From: Aurantimonas sp965217685 | Lineage (GTDB): Bacteria > Pseudomonadota > Alphaproteobacteria > Rhizobiales > Rhizobiaceae | DNA: 64,000 bases | Reading direction: 5' to 3' | Assembly: GCA_965217685.1 (NCBI GenBank) | Contig: CBDCIZ010000003.1 | Span: 2,852,001-2,916,000 of the forward strand | Part shown: positions 1 through 10,837 of the stretch, in pieces | Position numbering within the stretch: position 1 is the first letter of the stretch | How the letters are laid out: each line of letters begins with the position of its first letter | The notes under the pieces: generated by a model | Database searches by the model: none | The model's input: the letters and a program-made list of their open reading frames with translations, nothing else | What the model was told of the DNA's origin: nothing | Position numbers and translations under genes: made by a program

Positions 1-151
1 CAAGCCGCCGACCTTCGCGTTTCACGGGTATCGGGATTTGCCGGCAAGGCTCGAATTGGAAAGACTGGCATAGGACATGTCTGGACCGGGCGGCGTTGTG
101 CGCGCCGTCGGTTTCGGCACGTCCCCATGCCGGTTGCAACGGAAGACGGCT
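1..151. other. Window edge upstream of ptsP
   Basis: A short open frame on the plus strand runs from the window edge to a TAG at 71-73 and may be the 3' end of an upstream gene. It is too short to identify. In related genomes lysC often lies upstream of ptsP, but I cannot recognise it here. A GGAAGA stretch just before 152 could serve as the ptsP ribosome binding site. Confidence 0.3.
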
Positions 152-2419
152 TTGAAGCAGAGCGACATCACAGGCCCGCGCATCCTGATGCGTCGTATCC
201 GGGAGCTCATGACCGAGCCCCTCGATGCACAGTCGCGTCTCGACCAGATCGTCAAGCTGATCGCCCAGACGATGGTCGCCGAGGTCTGCTCCCTTTACGT
301 TCTGCGGGCCGACGCCATCCTCGAACTCTACGCCACCGAGGGCCTGAACCCTGGTTCGGTGCATCTGGCGCAGTTGAAGCTCGGCGAGGGTCTCGTCGGC
401 ACGATCGCCGCCACCGCGCGACCGCTGAACCTGCCCGAAGCCCAAAGTCACCCGGCCTTCACCTACCTTCCAGAGACTGGCGAGGAGATATTTCACTCCT
501 TCCTCGGCGTGCCGATCCTGAGGTCCGGCCGCACGCTCGGTGTGCTCGTCGTCCAGAACAAGGTCGCGCGCACCTATCGCGACGAGGAATCGGAGGCGCT
601 GGAAACCGTCGCCATGGTTGTGGCCGAGATGATCGCGGCGGGCAGTCTGGAAGGCTTGTCGCGGCCAGGCGTCGTTCTCGATCTCTCCCGGCCGGTCAGC
701 TTTTCCGGCGTCGCGCTCTCCGACGGCATCGGCCTCGGCCGGGTGCTGCTGCACGAGCCGCGGGTGGTCGTCACCAATCTCTTCAACGAGGATATGGAGA
801 GCGAAGTCTCGCGCCTGAGCAAGGCGATCGAGGTTTTGCGCCAGTCGATCGAGGCGATGCTGTCGCGGCGCGAGATCGCCGGCGAGGGCGAGCACCGTGC
901 CGTCCTGGAAGCCTACAAGATGTTCGCCCACGACCGTGGCTGGGTCCGGCGGCTGGAGGAGGCCGTGCGCAACGGCCTTACCGCCGAGGCGGCTGTCGAG
1001 AAGGTGCAGTCCGACATGCGGGCGCGCATGATGCACATGAGCGATCCCTATATCCGCGAACGGCTCCATGATTTCGACGACCTCGCCAACCGCCTGCTGC
1101 GCCAGTTGATTGGTGAAGAGGCGGAGAGCGAGGACGAAGGCGAGGGCGAAGACCTCGTCGTCATCGCCCGCTCCATGGGCGCCGCCGAGCTTCTCGACTA
1201 TCGCCGCGAGCGCATAACCGGCCTCGTCGTGGAGGAGGGCGCGGCGACCAGCCACGTCGCCATCGTCGCGCGGGCGCTCGGCATTCCGGTCGTCGGCCAG
1301 GCCAAGGGCGCGGTGTCCATGGCCGAGAACAACGACGTCATCATCGTCGATGGCGAGGACGGCACGGTGCATCTGCGCCCCCAGGGCGGGATTTCGGCGC
1401 TGTACAAGGACAAGGTCAATTTCCGGGCCGAGCGTCAGGCGCGCTACCGCGCCCTGCGCGACGTGCCTTCGGTGACCAGAGACGGCGTCGCGATCAGCCT
1501 TTTGATGAATGCCGGCCTGCTCGTCGACCTGCCGCAGCTCGAACAAGCGGGCGCCGAGGGGATCGGGCTGTTCCGCACCGAGCTGCAGTTCATGGTCGCG
1601 TCGACCATGCCGCGCAGCGCCGACCAGGAGCGGCTCTACGCCGCTGTGCTTGATGCGGCCGTGGGCAAGCCGGTGACCTTCCGCACCCTCGATGTCGGCG
1701 GCGACAAGATGCTGCCCTATCTTCCCCAGACGCCGGAGGAGAACCCGGCGCTCGGCTACCGCGCCCTGCGCCTCGCCCTCGACCGGCCGGGCCTGATGCG
1801 CACCCAGCTGCGTGCGCTCCTCAAGGCGGCGTCCGGTCGCGAGTTGCGGGTGATGTTCCCGATGGTGACCGAGGTCGCCGAGCTAAAGCAGGCGCGGCTT
1901 CTGATCGACCGTGAGCTCGCCCATCTCGCGCGCTTCGGCCACGAGGCGCCCAGCCGGCTGGAGATTGGGGCGATGATCGAGGTGCCGGGACTGCTGTTCC
2001 AGCTTGACGAGCTGATGCAGCATCTCGACTTCGTGTCGATCGGCTCGAACGACCTGTTCCAGTTCTTCAGCGCAGTCGATCGCGGCAATTCGCGCGTCGC
2101 GACGCGGTTCGACGATCTGTCCTCGCCGTTCCTTCGGGCGCTCAAGATGGTCGTCGACGCCGGCCGCCGGCATTCTGTCGCGGTGACGCTGTGCGGCGAG
2201 ATGGCTGGACGGCCGCTCTCGGCGATGGCCTTGCTGGCGATCGGTTTCCGGTCCATCTCCATGGCGCCGCCGTCGCTAGGGCCGGTCAAGGCGATGATCG
2301 TCGAGCTGGACCTGGCCAAGCTCGAGACGGCGATGAACGACCGTCTCGACGGCCGCGAGCAAGGCACGCCGCGAGATCTTCTCGTCGCATTCGCCAAGAC
2401 GAACGCCATTCCCTATTAG
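152..2419 (+). CDS. ptsP: Phosphoenolpyruvate-protein phosphotransferase PtsP (enzyme I-Ntr)
   Basis: First enzyme of the nitrogen-related phosphotransferase system. It takes phosphate from phosphoenolpyruvate onto a histidine and passes it to NPr, linking carbon and nitrogen status to regulation in the cytoplasm. An N-terminal GAF domain (about residues 20-165) is followed by the PEP-utiliser N-terminal, swivelling phosphohistidine and C-terminal barrel domains. The active-site motif GAATSHVAIVARAL places the phosphorylated histidine near residue 368. Barrel motifs GIGLFRTE and SIGSNDLFQF are visible. I chose the TTG at 152 because it gives the usual 755-residue length and aligns with rhizobial PtsP starts as I recall them; the ATG at 77 would add 25 unconserved residues. 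It leads the ptsP-prfA-prmC order common in Hyphomicrobiales. Confidence 0.93.
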   Translation: MKQSDITGPRILMRRIRELMTEPLDAQSRLDQIVKLIAQTMVAEVCSLYVLRADAILELYATEGLNPGSVHLAQLKLGEGLVGTIAATARPLNLPEAQSHPAFTYLPETGEEIFHSFLGVPILRSGRTLGVLVVQNKVARTYRDEESEALETVAMVVAEMIAAGSLEGLSRPGVVLDLSRPVSFSGVALSDGIGLGRVLLHEPRVVVTNLFNEDMESEVSRLSKAIEVLRQSIEAMLSRREIAGEGEHRAVLEAYKMFAHDRGWVRRLEEAVRNGLTAEAAVEKVQSDMRARMMHMSDPYIRERLHDFDDLANRLLRQLIGEEAESEDEGEGEDLVVIARSMGAAELLDYRRERITGLVVEEGAATSHVAIVARALGIPVVGQAKGAVSMAENNDVIIVDGEDGTVHLRPQGGISALYKDKVNFRAERQARYRALRDVPSVTRDGVAISLLMNAGLLVDLPQLEQAGAEGIGLFRTELQFMVASTMPRSADQERLYAAVLDAAVGKPVTFRTLDVGGDKMLPYLPQTPEENPALGYRALRLALDRPGLMRTQLRALLKAASGRELRVMFPMVTEVAELKQARLLIDRELAHLARFGHEAPSRLEIGAMIEVPGLLFQLDELMQHLDFVSIGSNDLFQFFSAVDRGNSRVATRFDDLSSPFLRALKMVVDAGRRHSVAVTLCGEMAGRPLSAMALLAIGFRSISMAPPSLGPVKAMIVELDLAKLETAMNDRLDGREQGTPRDLLVAFAKTNAIPY

Positions 2420-2555
2420 CGGGCCGATTCTACGCACGGCCCCGGACCCTTGCCGCAATTTGCCGGCTCTTTCGTCCGGCGGTTCGCGCAGGACCGGTCG
2501 AACTTGCACGAGATGCGTCGGCGATCCGTTTCGCCCGAAGAACCACCAGGATCCC

Positions 2556-3635
2556 ATGGCAAACCTGCCGAACGCCAAACTTGACGAACTCCTCAACCGC
2601 TTCGACAAGCTCGAACACCAGATGGCGGCCGGGCTGGAGCACGAGGTCTACACCAAGCTCGCGGCCGAATATTCCGGGCTCGAGGACGTGGTGAAGGCGA
2701 TCCGTGCCTATCGCCGGACCGAGGAGGAACTGCGCCAGGCGCGTTCGCTTTTCGACGATCCGAGCGCCGGCCGCGAGATGCGTGAACTCGCCGAGGTCGA
2801 GGTCGAGGAACTGAGCGGGCGGCACGACGAACTTGCCGCCGAAATCCGCATCCTGCTCCTGCCGAAGGACGCCGCCGACGAGAAGGGCGCAATCCTGGAA
2901 ATCCGCGCCGGGACCGGCGGCTCGGAGGCCGGGCTCTTTGCCGGCGACCTGTTTCGCATGTATCAGCGCTATGCCGACCTTCACCACTGGAAGGTCGACA
3001 TCGTCTCGGCGAGCGAGGGCGAGGTCGGCGGCTTTCGCGAGGTGGTCGCGGCGGTGCGTGGGGCAGGCGTATTTTCCAAGCTGAAGTTCGAATCCGGCGT
3101 CCACCGGGTCCAACGGGTGCCCGAGACCGAATCGGGGGGGCGCATCCATACGTCGGCTGCGACCGTCGCGGTGTTGCCCGAGGCCGAGGACATCGATGTG
3201 GAGGTGAAGGCCGAAGACATCCGGATCGACACGATGCGGGCCTCTGGCGCTGGCGGCCAGCACGTCAATACGACCGATTCGGCGGTGCGTATCACCCATT
3301 TGCCCACGGGGATCGTCGTCACCTCATCGGAAAAGTCCCAGCACCAGAATCGCGCGAGAGCGATGCAGGTGCTCAAAAGCCGGCTTTACGACATGGAGCG
3401 ACAGAAAGCCGACGACGAGCGCTCCGCCGACCGCAAGTCGCAGGTCGGCTCCGGCGACCGCTCCGAACGCATTCGCACCTACAATTTTCCGCAGGGCCGG
3501 GTGACCGACCACCGCATCAACCTGACGCTCTACAAGCTCGACCGGGTGATCGAGGGTGAGATGGACGAACTCGTCGACGCGTTGATCGCCGACCACCAGG
3601 CACAGCTCCTGATCGCCGTCGGGGCCAATGGCTGA
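2556..3635 (+). CDS. prfA: Peptide chain release factor 1
   Basis: Recognises UAA and UAG stop codons in the ribosomal A site and triggers release of the finished peptide. The GGQ motif, which enters the peptidyl-transferase centre and is methylated by PrmC, lies near residues 233-235 in ASGAGGQHVNTTDS. The 359-residue length from the ATG at 2556 matches the family. The open frame extends upstream to 2460, but that extra sequence is not family-like. The gene overlaps the start of prmC by 8 bases, so the factor and its modifying enzyme are translationally coupled. Confidence 0.97.
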   Translation: MANLPNAKLDELLNRFDKLEHQMAAGLEHEVYTKLAAEYSGLEDVVKAIRAYRRTEEELRQARSLFDDPSAGREMRELAEVEVEELSGRHDELAAEIRILLLPKDAADEKGAILEIRAGTGGSEAGLFAGDLFRMYQRYADLHHWKVDIVSASEGEVGGFREVVAAVRGAGVFSKLKFESGVHRVQRVPETESGGRIHTSAATVAVLPEAEDIDVEVKAEDIRIDTMRASGAGGQHVNTTDSAVRITHLPTGIVVTSSEKSQHQNRARAMQVLKSRLYDMERQKADDERSADRKSQVGSGDRSERIRTYNFPQGRVTDHRINLTLYKLDRVIEGEMDELVDALIADHQAQLLIAVGANG

Positions 3636-4542
3636 GCCAGGCGTCCCGGGAAGGGCGCCGAGGATCGGGTCCGCGACGACCAGGTCGGCTCCGGCGATCG
3701 ATGCGGTGCTGCGCTCTGCGAGCCAGGCCTTCGACAGCGCCGACTTGGCGAGTTCAGGCCTCGACGCACGGCTGCTTCTGGCCGAGGCGCTGGGCGTTCA
3801 GCCATCCGCCATTCACTCGCACGCGATCGGATCGGTGTCGTCGCAGGCGGCCGAGCGCTTCGCGGCATTTTGCGCGCGGCGCCTGGCCGGCGAGCCGGTT
3901 CACCGGATCATTGGGCGGCGGGCGTTTTACGAACACGAGTTCCGCCTTTCGCCGGGCACACTGGAGCCGCGTCCCGACACCGAGGTGCTGGTGGACGTCG
4001 CAAAGGCCGAAATGGCCCGTATTCTCGCGGTGCAGCCGACCTGCACCCTTGCCGATCTGGGGGTCGGCTCGGGAGCGATCGTCGTGTCGCTGCTGGCGTT
4101 GTTTCCGCCGGCGACGGCGATTGGCGTCGACATCTGTGACGACGCGCTGGCGACGACGCGGTGCAATGCCGAGGACGCCGGCGTGGCCGATCGATTGACG
4201 TTGGTACATTCGGATTATTGCACCGGAATTGCGGGGCCATTCGATCTGGTCGTATCGAACCCACCCTATATCAGAAGCGCCGAGATCGAGGATCTGTCCC
4301 GCGAGGTGCGCGAACACGATCCGGTGGCCGCCCTCGACGGCGGGCCGGACGGCTTGGACGCCTATCACGCCATCGCCGGCGGTGTTCGGCCTGTCCTGCG
4401 CCCCGGCGGCGCGGTCATTGTCGAGATCGGTGCTGGCCAGGGCGAGGATGTGAGAGCGATCTTTGCTGAGAGCGGTTATCCGCTGGAGGCAGAAACAAGA
4501 GATCTCAGCGGTATCATCAGGGTTCTCACGTTTCGCGGCTGA
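3628..4542 (+). CDS. prmC: Release factor glutamine methyltransferase PrmC (HemK)
   Basis: Uses S-adenosylmethionine to methylate the side-chain amide of the GGQ glutamine in release factors 1 and 2. An N-terminal helical domain (about residues 20-95) precedes a Rossmann methyltransferase fold with an SAM-binding segment DLGVGSGAIVVSLL. The catalytic NPPY motif, as SNPPYI, lies near residues 211-214. Length is 304 residues; the first 20 or so are poorly conserved. The start lies inside prfA, which supports coupling. The last residues (SGIIRVLTFRG) are typical of the family. Confidence 0.95.
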   Translation: MAEPGVPGRAPRIGSATTRSAPAIDAVLRSASQAFDSADLASSGLDARLLLAEALGVQPSAIHSHAIGSVSSQAAERFAAFCARRLAGEPVHRIIGRRAFYEHEFRLSPGTLEPRPDTEVLVDVAKAEMARILAVQPTCTLADLGVGSGAIVVSLLALFPPATAIGVDICDDALATTRCNAEDAGVADRLTLVHSDYCTGIAGPFDLVVSNPPYIRSAEIEDLSREVREHDPVAALDGGPDGLDAYHAIAGGVRPVLRPGGAVIVEIGAGQGEDVRAIFAESGYPLEAETRDLSGIIRVLTFRG

Positions 4543-4955
4543 TCGTCGGTCTGACGTCGAATACGCATTGTAGCGCAACAGACGTGTCGTGGCTGCAATG
4601 ATGGGCGCAAAACGGCCGCCTCACGGGCAACGACACGGGAAAATAGCGAGAAAACACTTGTGACGCCGCATTTTCCGCTCTAAGTTCTTCCTGTGCGGAG
4701 CATCCGAGGGGATCGACCCTTGTTTCTGCAAATCCCGGCAAGACGGGAGTGCAGGTGAAAGTCGCTCGTGATGAGACCCGCTTTTGATGACCGGCGGTCG
4801 TCCGGCATAGCCGGCGTGAGGGTGACGCCAGGCACAATCGTTCAACGATTTCAACGGCGGCTTCGCGGATTGCGATGCCGATTTCTGGCGAACGCGGAGA
4901 GTCTCCGTGAGCCACCACACCGGCAAGACCGGTCTATCCAAAAAGCAGGAAGTTC
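4543..4955. other. Gap between prmC and the DUF4167 gene
   Basis: About 410 bases with no open frame that I consider coding. Short frames on both strands lack family resemblance and a ribosome binding site. The gap probably holds the promoter of the DUF4167 gene, but I could not pick out convincing promoter elements. Confidence 0.4.
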
Positions 4956-6002
4956 ATGAGGCCAGCACAGCAGAAAAACCGTATGCGCGGTCGTGGACGC
5001 AAGGGCCCCAACCCACTGTCGCGCAGCTATGAATCCAACGGCCCGGATGTAAAAATCCGTGGTAACGCCCAACACATAGCCGAGAAATATTCGACCCTGG
5101 CGCGAGATGCCGCCGCCTCGGGCGACCGTGTCATTGCGGAAAATTATCTTCAGCACGCCGAGCACTACTACCGGATCGTCGCCGCGGCTCAGCCGCAACA
5201 ACAAATGCGTGACAGCTACGACGAGAATCAGGACGACGACGACGACGATCAGGATTCCGGCAATTCCTATCAGGATGTTCGGAACGACAATTCCGACCGC
5301 CAGCCGCAGGCACGCAACGATCGCAACGACAGAAGCGATCGCAACGACCGCGGCAATCGCGACGGTAACCGGGACCGCGACAGCACCCGGGATCGCGATA
5401 CCAATCGCGACCGCGATGGGAGCCGCAGCAACAACGGCAACAACGGCAACCGGACCGATCGCGACCGCAATGATCGCAGCGATAGGGACCGCAACGACCG
5501 GGATCGCAATGATCGTGATCGTGATCGCGACGGGCGGCGCGAGCCGTTCGCGGCGGATGGGACGGGCCCGCAGCCGGCAATCGAGAACGGTTTCGTCGGC
5601 GCCGCGCGTGAGGGCGATCGCCAGCGTTCTGACGAGGTGAAAGGCAACGGCAACGGTAACCGGGTTGTGCCGGGTGGCGACGACGCTTTGGTCGCCGGCC
5701 GCAACGAGGAGGACGGCGATCGGCCGCGTCGGCGCGGTCGCACCCGCCGCAAGCGCCCCGACGATGGCTTTGGCAGTGCCGGCGCGCCGGACGAGAGATC
5801 CACATCGGGCGAAGCCGTGGCGACGTCCGACCATGTCGACTCCCATCAGAAGATCGAGACCCCGGCCCACGCTTCGGCGAGCGAGGAAGCGCCGGTGAAG
5901 CGCAAGCCCGGCCGTCCGCGCAAGAAGAAGGACGATTCGGCTGAGAAGGACGGCGGGGGCGAGAACGACCTGCCGGATTTCCTGATGGCCTCGAACGGCT
6001 GA
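4956..6002 (+). CDS. DUF4167 domain-containing protein, RNA-binding type
   Basis: The first 75 or so residues (RGRGRKGPNPLSRSYESNG, then AQHIAEKYSTLARDA and NYLQHAEHYYRI) match the DUF4167 domain found in alphaproteobacteria. The remainder is a long charged, disordered tail: an acidic run of about nine Asp and Glu, then many Asn-Arg-Asp repeats around residues 105-195, and a basic GRPRKKK segment near the C-terminus. Such Arg-rich, low-complexity tails suggest nucleic-acid binding; this is inference, as the function is not established to my knowledge. Length is 348 residues. A hairpin follows the stop. The repeats create a long, hydrophobic-looking antisense frame that is an artefact. Confidence 0.88.
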   Translation: MRPAQQKNRMRGRGRKGPNPLSRSYESNGPDVKIRGNAQHIAEKYSTLARDAAASGDRVIAENYLQHAEHYYRIVAAAQPQQQMRDSYDENQDDDDDDQDSGNSYQDVRNDNSDRQPQARNDRNDRSDRNDRGNRDGNRDRDSTRDRDTNRDRDGSRSNNGNNGNRTDRDRNDRSDRDRNDRDRNDRDRDRDGRREPFAADGTGPQPAIENGFVGAAREGDRQRSDEVKGNGNGNRVVPGGDDALVAGRNEEDGDRPRRRGRTRRKRPDDGFGSAGAPDERSTSGEAVATSDHVDSHQKIETPAHASASEEAPVKRKPGRPRKKKDDSAEKDGGGENDLPDFLMASNG

Positions 6003-6027
6003 TTTCGGGTTCGATCGATCACATGAT

Positions 6028-6067
6028 ACGGCGTCGCTCGGTCCCGAGCGGCGCCGTTTGCGTTTTG
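6028..6067 (+). terminator. Hairpin terminator after the DUF4167 gene
   Basis: Near-perfect inverted repeat at 6028-6041 and 6044-6057 (ACGGCGTCGCTCGG with its partner, one G-T pair), followed by TTTGCGTTTT. It starts 25 bases after the stop codon. It reads as an intrinsic terminator with a weak U tract. Confidence 0.6.
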
Positions 6068-6246
6068 GACGACAGGCGACCGGAGCGAACAGTGACGGCT
6101 GGCATGACGCCGCGTGGCAGGCCATGAGGGCATCGAAAGCGGCGCGTTTTCGAAGCCGCTAAATGAATCGCACGGACCTGCGGGCTTCTTGAATTCGGTT
6201 ACATCCGCGACAATTGGGCCGAACCTGATCTTATTTGGAGTGTCCC

Positions 6247-6603
6247 ATGGCGGCGCGTATCATCCTTGGAGTCATCATTGGCGGCATTCTCGGCTGCATC
6301 GCCACGGGGGCCGTGGTCGCGCTGATCGCTGGTGGCGATTTCATGGGCTTCATCACGACCTGGGGCAAATACGGCGTCTCGATCGCCATCGCGATCCTGT
6401 TGCCGATCATCTTCATGGCGACCGGACGTCTGTCGGCCATTATACTCGGCATCATCGCTCTCGATCTCGTCGCTGCCGCCGTCACCATGTGGGTCTACAA
6501 CGGTCCGGGGTGGGGTCCGGTCCTCGGCTTCAATGCCGTTTATGCCGTTGTCGCGACCGTCATCTATGCCGGCATCGCTGGCTCCCATCGCCGGCTCGCC
6601 TGA
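6247..6603 (+). CDS. Small hydrophobic membrane protein, function unknown
   Basis: A 118-residue protein with about four predicted membrane segments: IILGVIIGGILGCIATGAVV, a segment near GVSIAIAILLPIIFMA, another near LSAIILGIIALDLVAAAVTM, and a C-terminal one near AVYAVVATVIYAGIAG. It starts at the ATG at 6247, preceded by GGAG at 6237-6240; the open frame also extends back to a TTG at 6235. I recognise no family. It stands alone between a terminator and clpB, so context gives no hint. Confidence 0.7.
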   Translation: MAARIILGVIIGGILGCIATGAVVALIAGGDFMGFITTWGKYGVSIAIAILLPIIFMATGRLSAIILGIIALDLVAAAVTMWVYNGPGWGPVLGFNAVYAVVATVIYAGIAGSHRRLA

Positions 6604-6716
6604 CCTTTCCGTTTTCCGGCTCCAAGCCAAGTCACATTTTTGCAACAGACAGCCGGTCCGCCTCTTTATCCTGGGTGCTCCAGTTCCCATATCGATCGTG
6701 AGCGGCTCGCCGAACC

Positions 6717-6735
6717 TTGGGAGCCGAACTCCCAA
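6717..6735 (+). promoter_or_regulatory. Short inverted repeat ahead of clpB
   Basis: Perfect arms TTGGGAG and CTCCCAA separated by CCGAA, 55 bases before the clpB start. It could be an operator, a leader hairpin or a weak terminator of the preceding small gene. I looked for an RpoH-type promoter upstream, expected for clpB, and did not find a clear match. Confidence 0.35.
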
Positions 6736-6790
6736 TCATCGCGTGTCATGCCTTGCCGAAGGGTGATGCGCGGCCAGGAGATCGATCACG

Positions 6791-9415
<2,625 letters not shown>

Positions 9416-9438
9416 GCTGTAGCCCGATTTTTCTGATC

Positions 9439-9486
9439 GTGACAAAGCAAAGGGCGGCCCCATAGGGTCGCCCTTTGCTTTGTCAC
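9439..9486. terminator. Bidirectional terminator between clpB and the PRC-barrel gene
   Basis: Perfect 18-base arms at 9439-9456 and 9469-9486 (GTGACAAAGCAAAGGGCG and its complement). Four further pairs bring the stem to about 22 base pairs with a four-base loop. It lies 23 bases after clpB and 18 bases after the oppositely oriented gene, so it probably ends both transcripts. A TTTTT run sits just upstream on the plus strand. Confidence 0.85.
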
Positions 9487-9504
9487 ATTCACGTCTGAAG
9501 GCGC

Positions 9505-9903
9505 TTAAGCCAGCGACGGGCGCCAATAGTCGTCGACTTGTCTGCCGTAGTCCGGGTCGTTCCAACGCGGTGTTTCGCTCGAGGCGTAGCGCGGAGCGCC
9601 TTCGAGTTGGTCGATGGTGACGCCAATGACGTAGCCGCCTTGCCGCTCGTCGTATTTCAGCACCTCCCAGGGGAGTGGATGATAGCTCTCGCCGATGCCG
9701 AGAAAGCCGCCGAAGGACATGACGGCATAGCGCACACGACCATCGATTTTGCCGATGACGAGATCCTGGATGTGCCCCAGATGCTCGCCCTCGGTATTAT
9801 AGACCGCAGTGCCGGAAACTCGGCTTGCCTCGATGTTGTTGGGCCCGACGGCCTTACCCGGATCGCCGGCCGCCATGACGGCTTCGCCTTGTGTCGATGA
9901 CAT
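9505..9903 (-). CDS. PRC-barrel domain-containing protein
   Basis: A 132-residue soluble protein. The PRC-barrel fold occupies about residues 15-95, with the typical segments GEHLGHIQDLVIGKIDGRVRY and AVMSFGGFLGIGESYHPLPW. Such domains occur in RimM, photosynthetic reaction centre H subunits and many small stress-linked alphaproteobacterial proteins; the exact role here is unknown. I chose the ATG at 9903 because GGAG lies about 7 bases before it; the frame extends further to 9969 without support. It is convergent with clpB and shares its terminator. Confidence 0.85.
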   Translation of the reverse strand: MSSTQGEAVMAAGDPGKAVGPNNIEASRVSGTAVYNTEGEHLGHIQDLVIGKIDGRVRYAVMSFGGFLGIGESYHPLPWEVLKYDERQGGYVIGVTIDQLEGAPRYASSETPRWNDPDYGRQVDDYWRPSLA

Positions 9904-10125
9904 GGATGGTCTCCATCCTGTTTGTGATGGAGCAACAACGGCCTGCTCGTGACGATCGTTCCCGGCCAATGTGGCGGAGGCTGCTGCATCGAAGAACGAA
10001 TGGGGTCGAGACCCGCCGTTGTTTCATCGAGCGCAATGAGACAGCGATCCGCAACGACTGCGCCCGTCGCCCCTGGCCTGTCAGCAGACCGTCGTTTTCT
10101 GCGACGTGAAGTCGGCCTGCATTGC

Positions 10126-10475
10126 ATGAGCTTCGCCGCGATCCTTTTCCTTGCTGTGCCGGCCTTTGCCGATCTGACTGGCAACTGCGCCATCGCCGGC
10201 GTGAGTCCCGACGGTTCGGCCTATGATGCAACGATCTATGATGCGACGATCGTTGTGGCCAAGGTCGGCGACACCGTCACCTGCACGTTCGCGACGGAAC
10301 CAAGCTGAGCGGTAAAGCAATCGGCGATCAGCGACGACGACGTCCTTTCCATCGGCTACGTCCAGGATGCGGAAAGCGGCGCCGCACTGATGTATCGCGA
10401 CAAGACCCAGTAAAAGGGTATGTGGACCTACATCGGCGCGAAACCCTGGGCATCGGAGTGTGGACGGCGCGGTAA
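10126..10475 (+). pseudogene. Frameshifted gene for a small secreted protein
   Basis: The frame opens at the ATG at 10126 with a signal peptide (SFAAILFLAVPAFA) and a mature start DLTGNCAIAGVSPDGSAYDA. It meets a stop at 10306-10308. Family-like sequence then continues across frames: GTKLSGKAIGD overlapping that stop, SDDDVLSIGYVQDAESGAAL in the first frame, GMWTYIGAKP in another, and LGIGVWTAR before a TAA at 10473-10475. Read together these resemble one small alphaproteobacterial exported protein of about 115 residues ending in a GTE-W-type motif. The pattern needs two or more frameshifts and one readthrough. Either the gene has decayed or the assembly has local indels. Confidence 0.6.
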
Positions 10476-10837
10476 ATCTCCGGTGCCGGGGGTTGCGCGG
10501 CTCATGGTGTCTAAGACTGACGATAATGGGGAACGGGCTTTCGACTGTGCCTTGGCGTTCCCCTCCGCAAAATTTGCGGCGATGGCCCATCGCAGAGGCG
10601 AAGTTCGCAGTGTTTGTCTTCTGCACTTCGGCCAGCCTGACGCGAGGCTGATGTCACGTCGTCGTTTTCGCCGATCACGAGCAACACGCCATTTTCATGT
10701 CTGGTTCATCTGCCATCTTCTACTGGCAACGTTGCGTCGCCCCGGCTGGCCGGGGCTCGTGGCGTTCGGTGTGCGTCATGCGGACGGACGGACCGGTTCA
10801 AGGGACGATGAAGCCGAAGGCTTCGCTGGAGACCAGG
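10476..10837. other. Gap before the first L,D-transpeptidase gene
   Basis: About 360 bases with no frame that looks coding. It must hold the promoter of the L,D-transpeptidase gene. I saw no convincing promoter boxes or repeats. Confidence 0.35.

Noticed and set aside
5310..5540. Repeated CGCAACGAC-type units considered as a CRISPR array or minisatellite
   Set aside because: The units are irregular, lack spacers, stay in frame and encode a low-complexity Asn-Arg-Asp tail.
4851..6125. 424-codon minus-strand frame that looks like a multi-span membrane protein
   Set aside because: It is the exact antisense of the Asn-Arg-Asp repeats and acidic run of the DUF4167 gene; those codons read as Val, Ala and Ile on the other strand. 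No ribosome binding site or family match.
6604..6790. RpoH-type heat-shock promoter before clpB
   Set aside because: I searched for a CTTG and C-TAT pair at the expected spacing and found none convincing.
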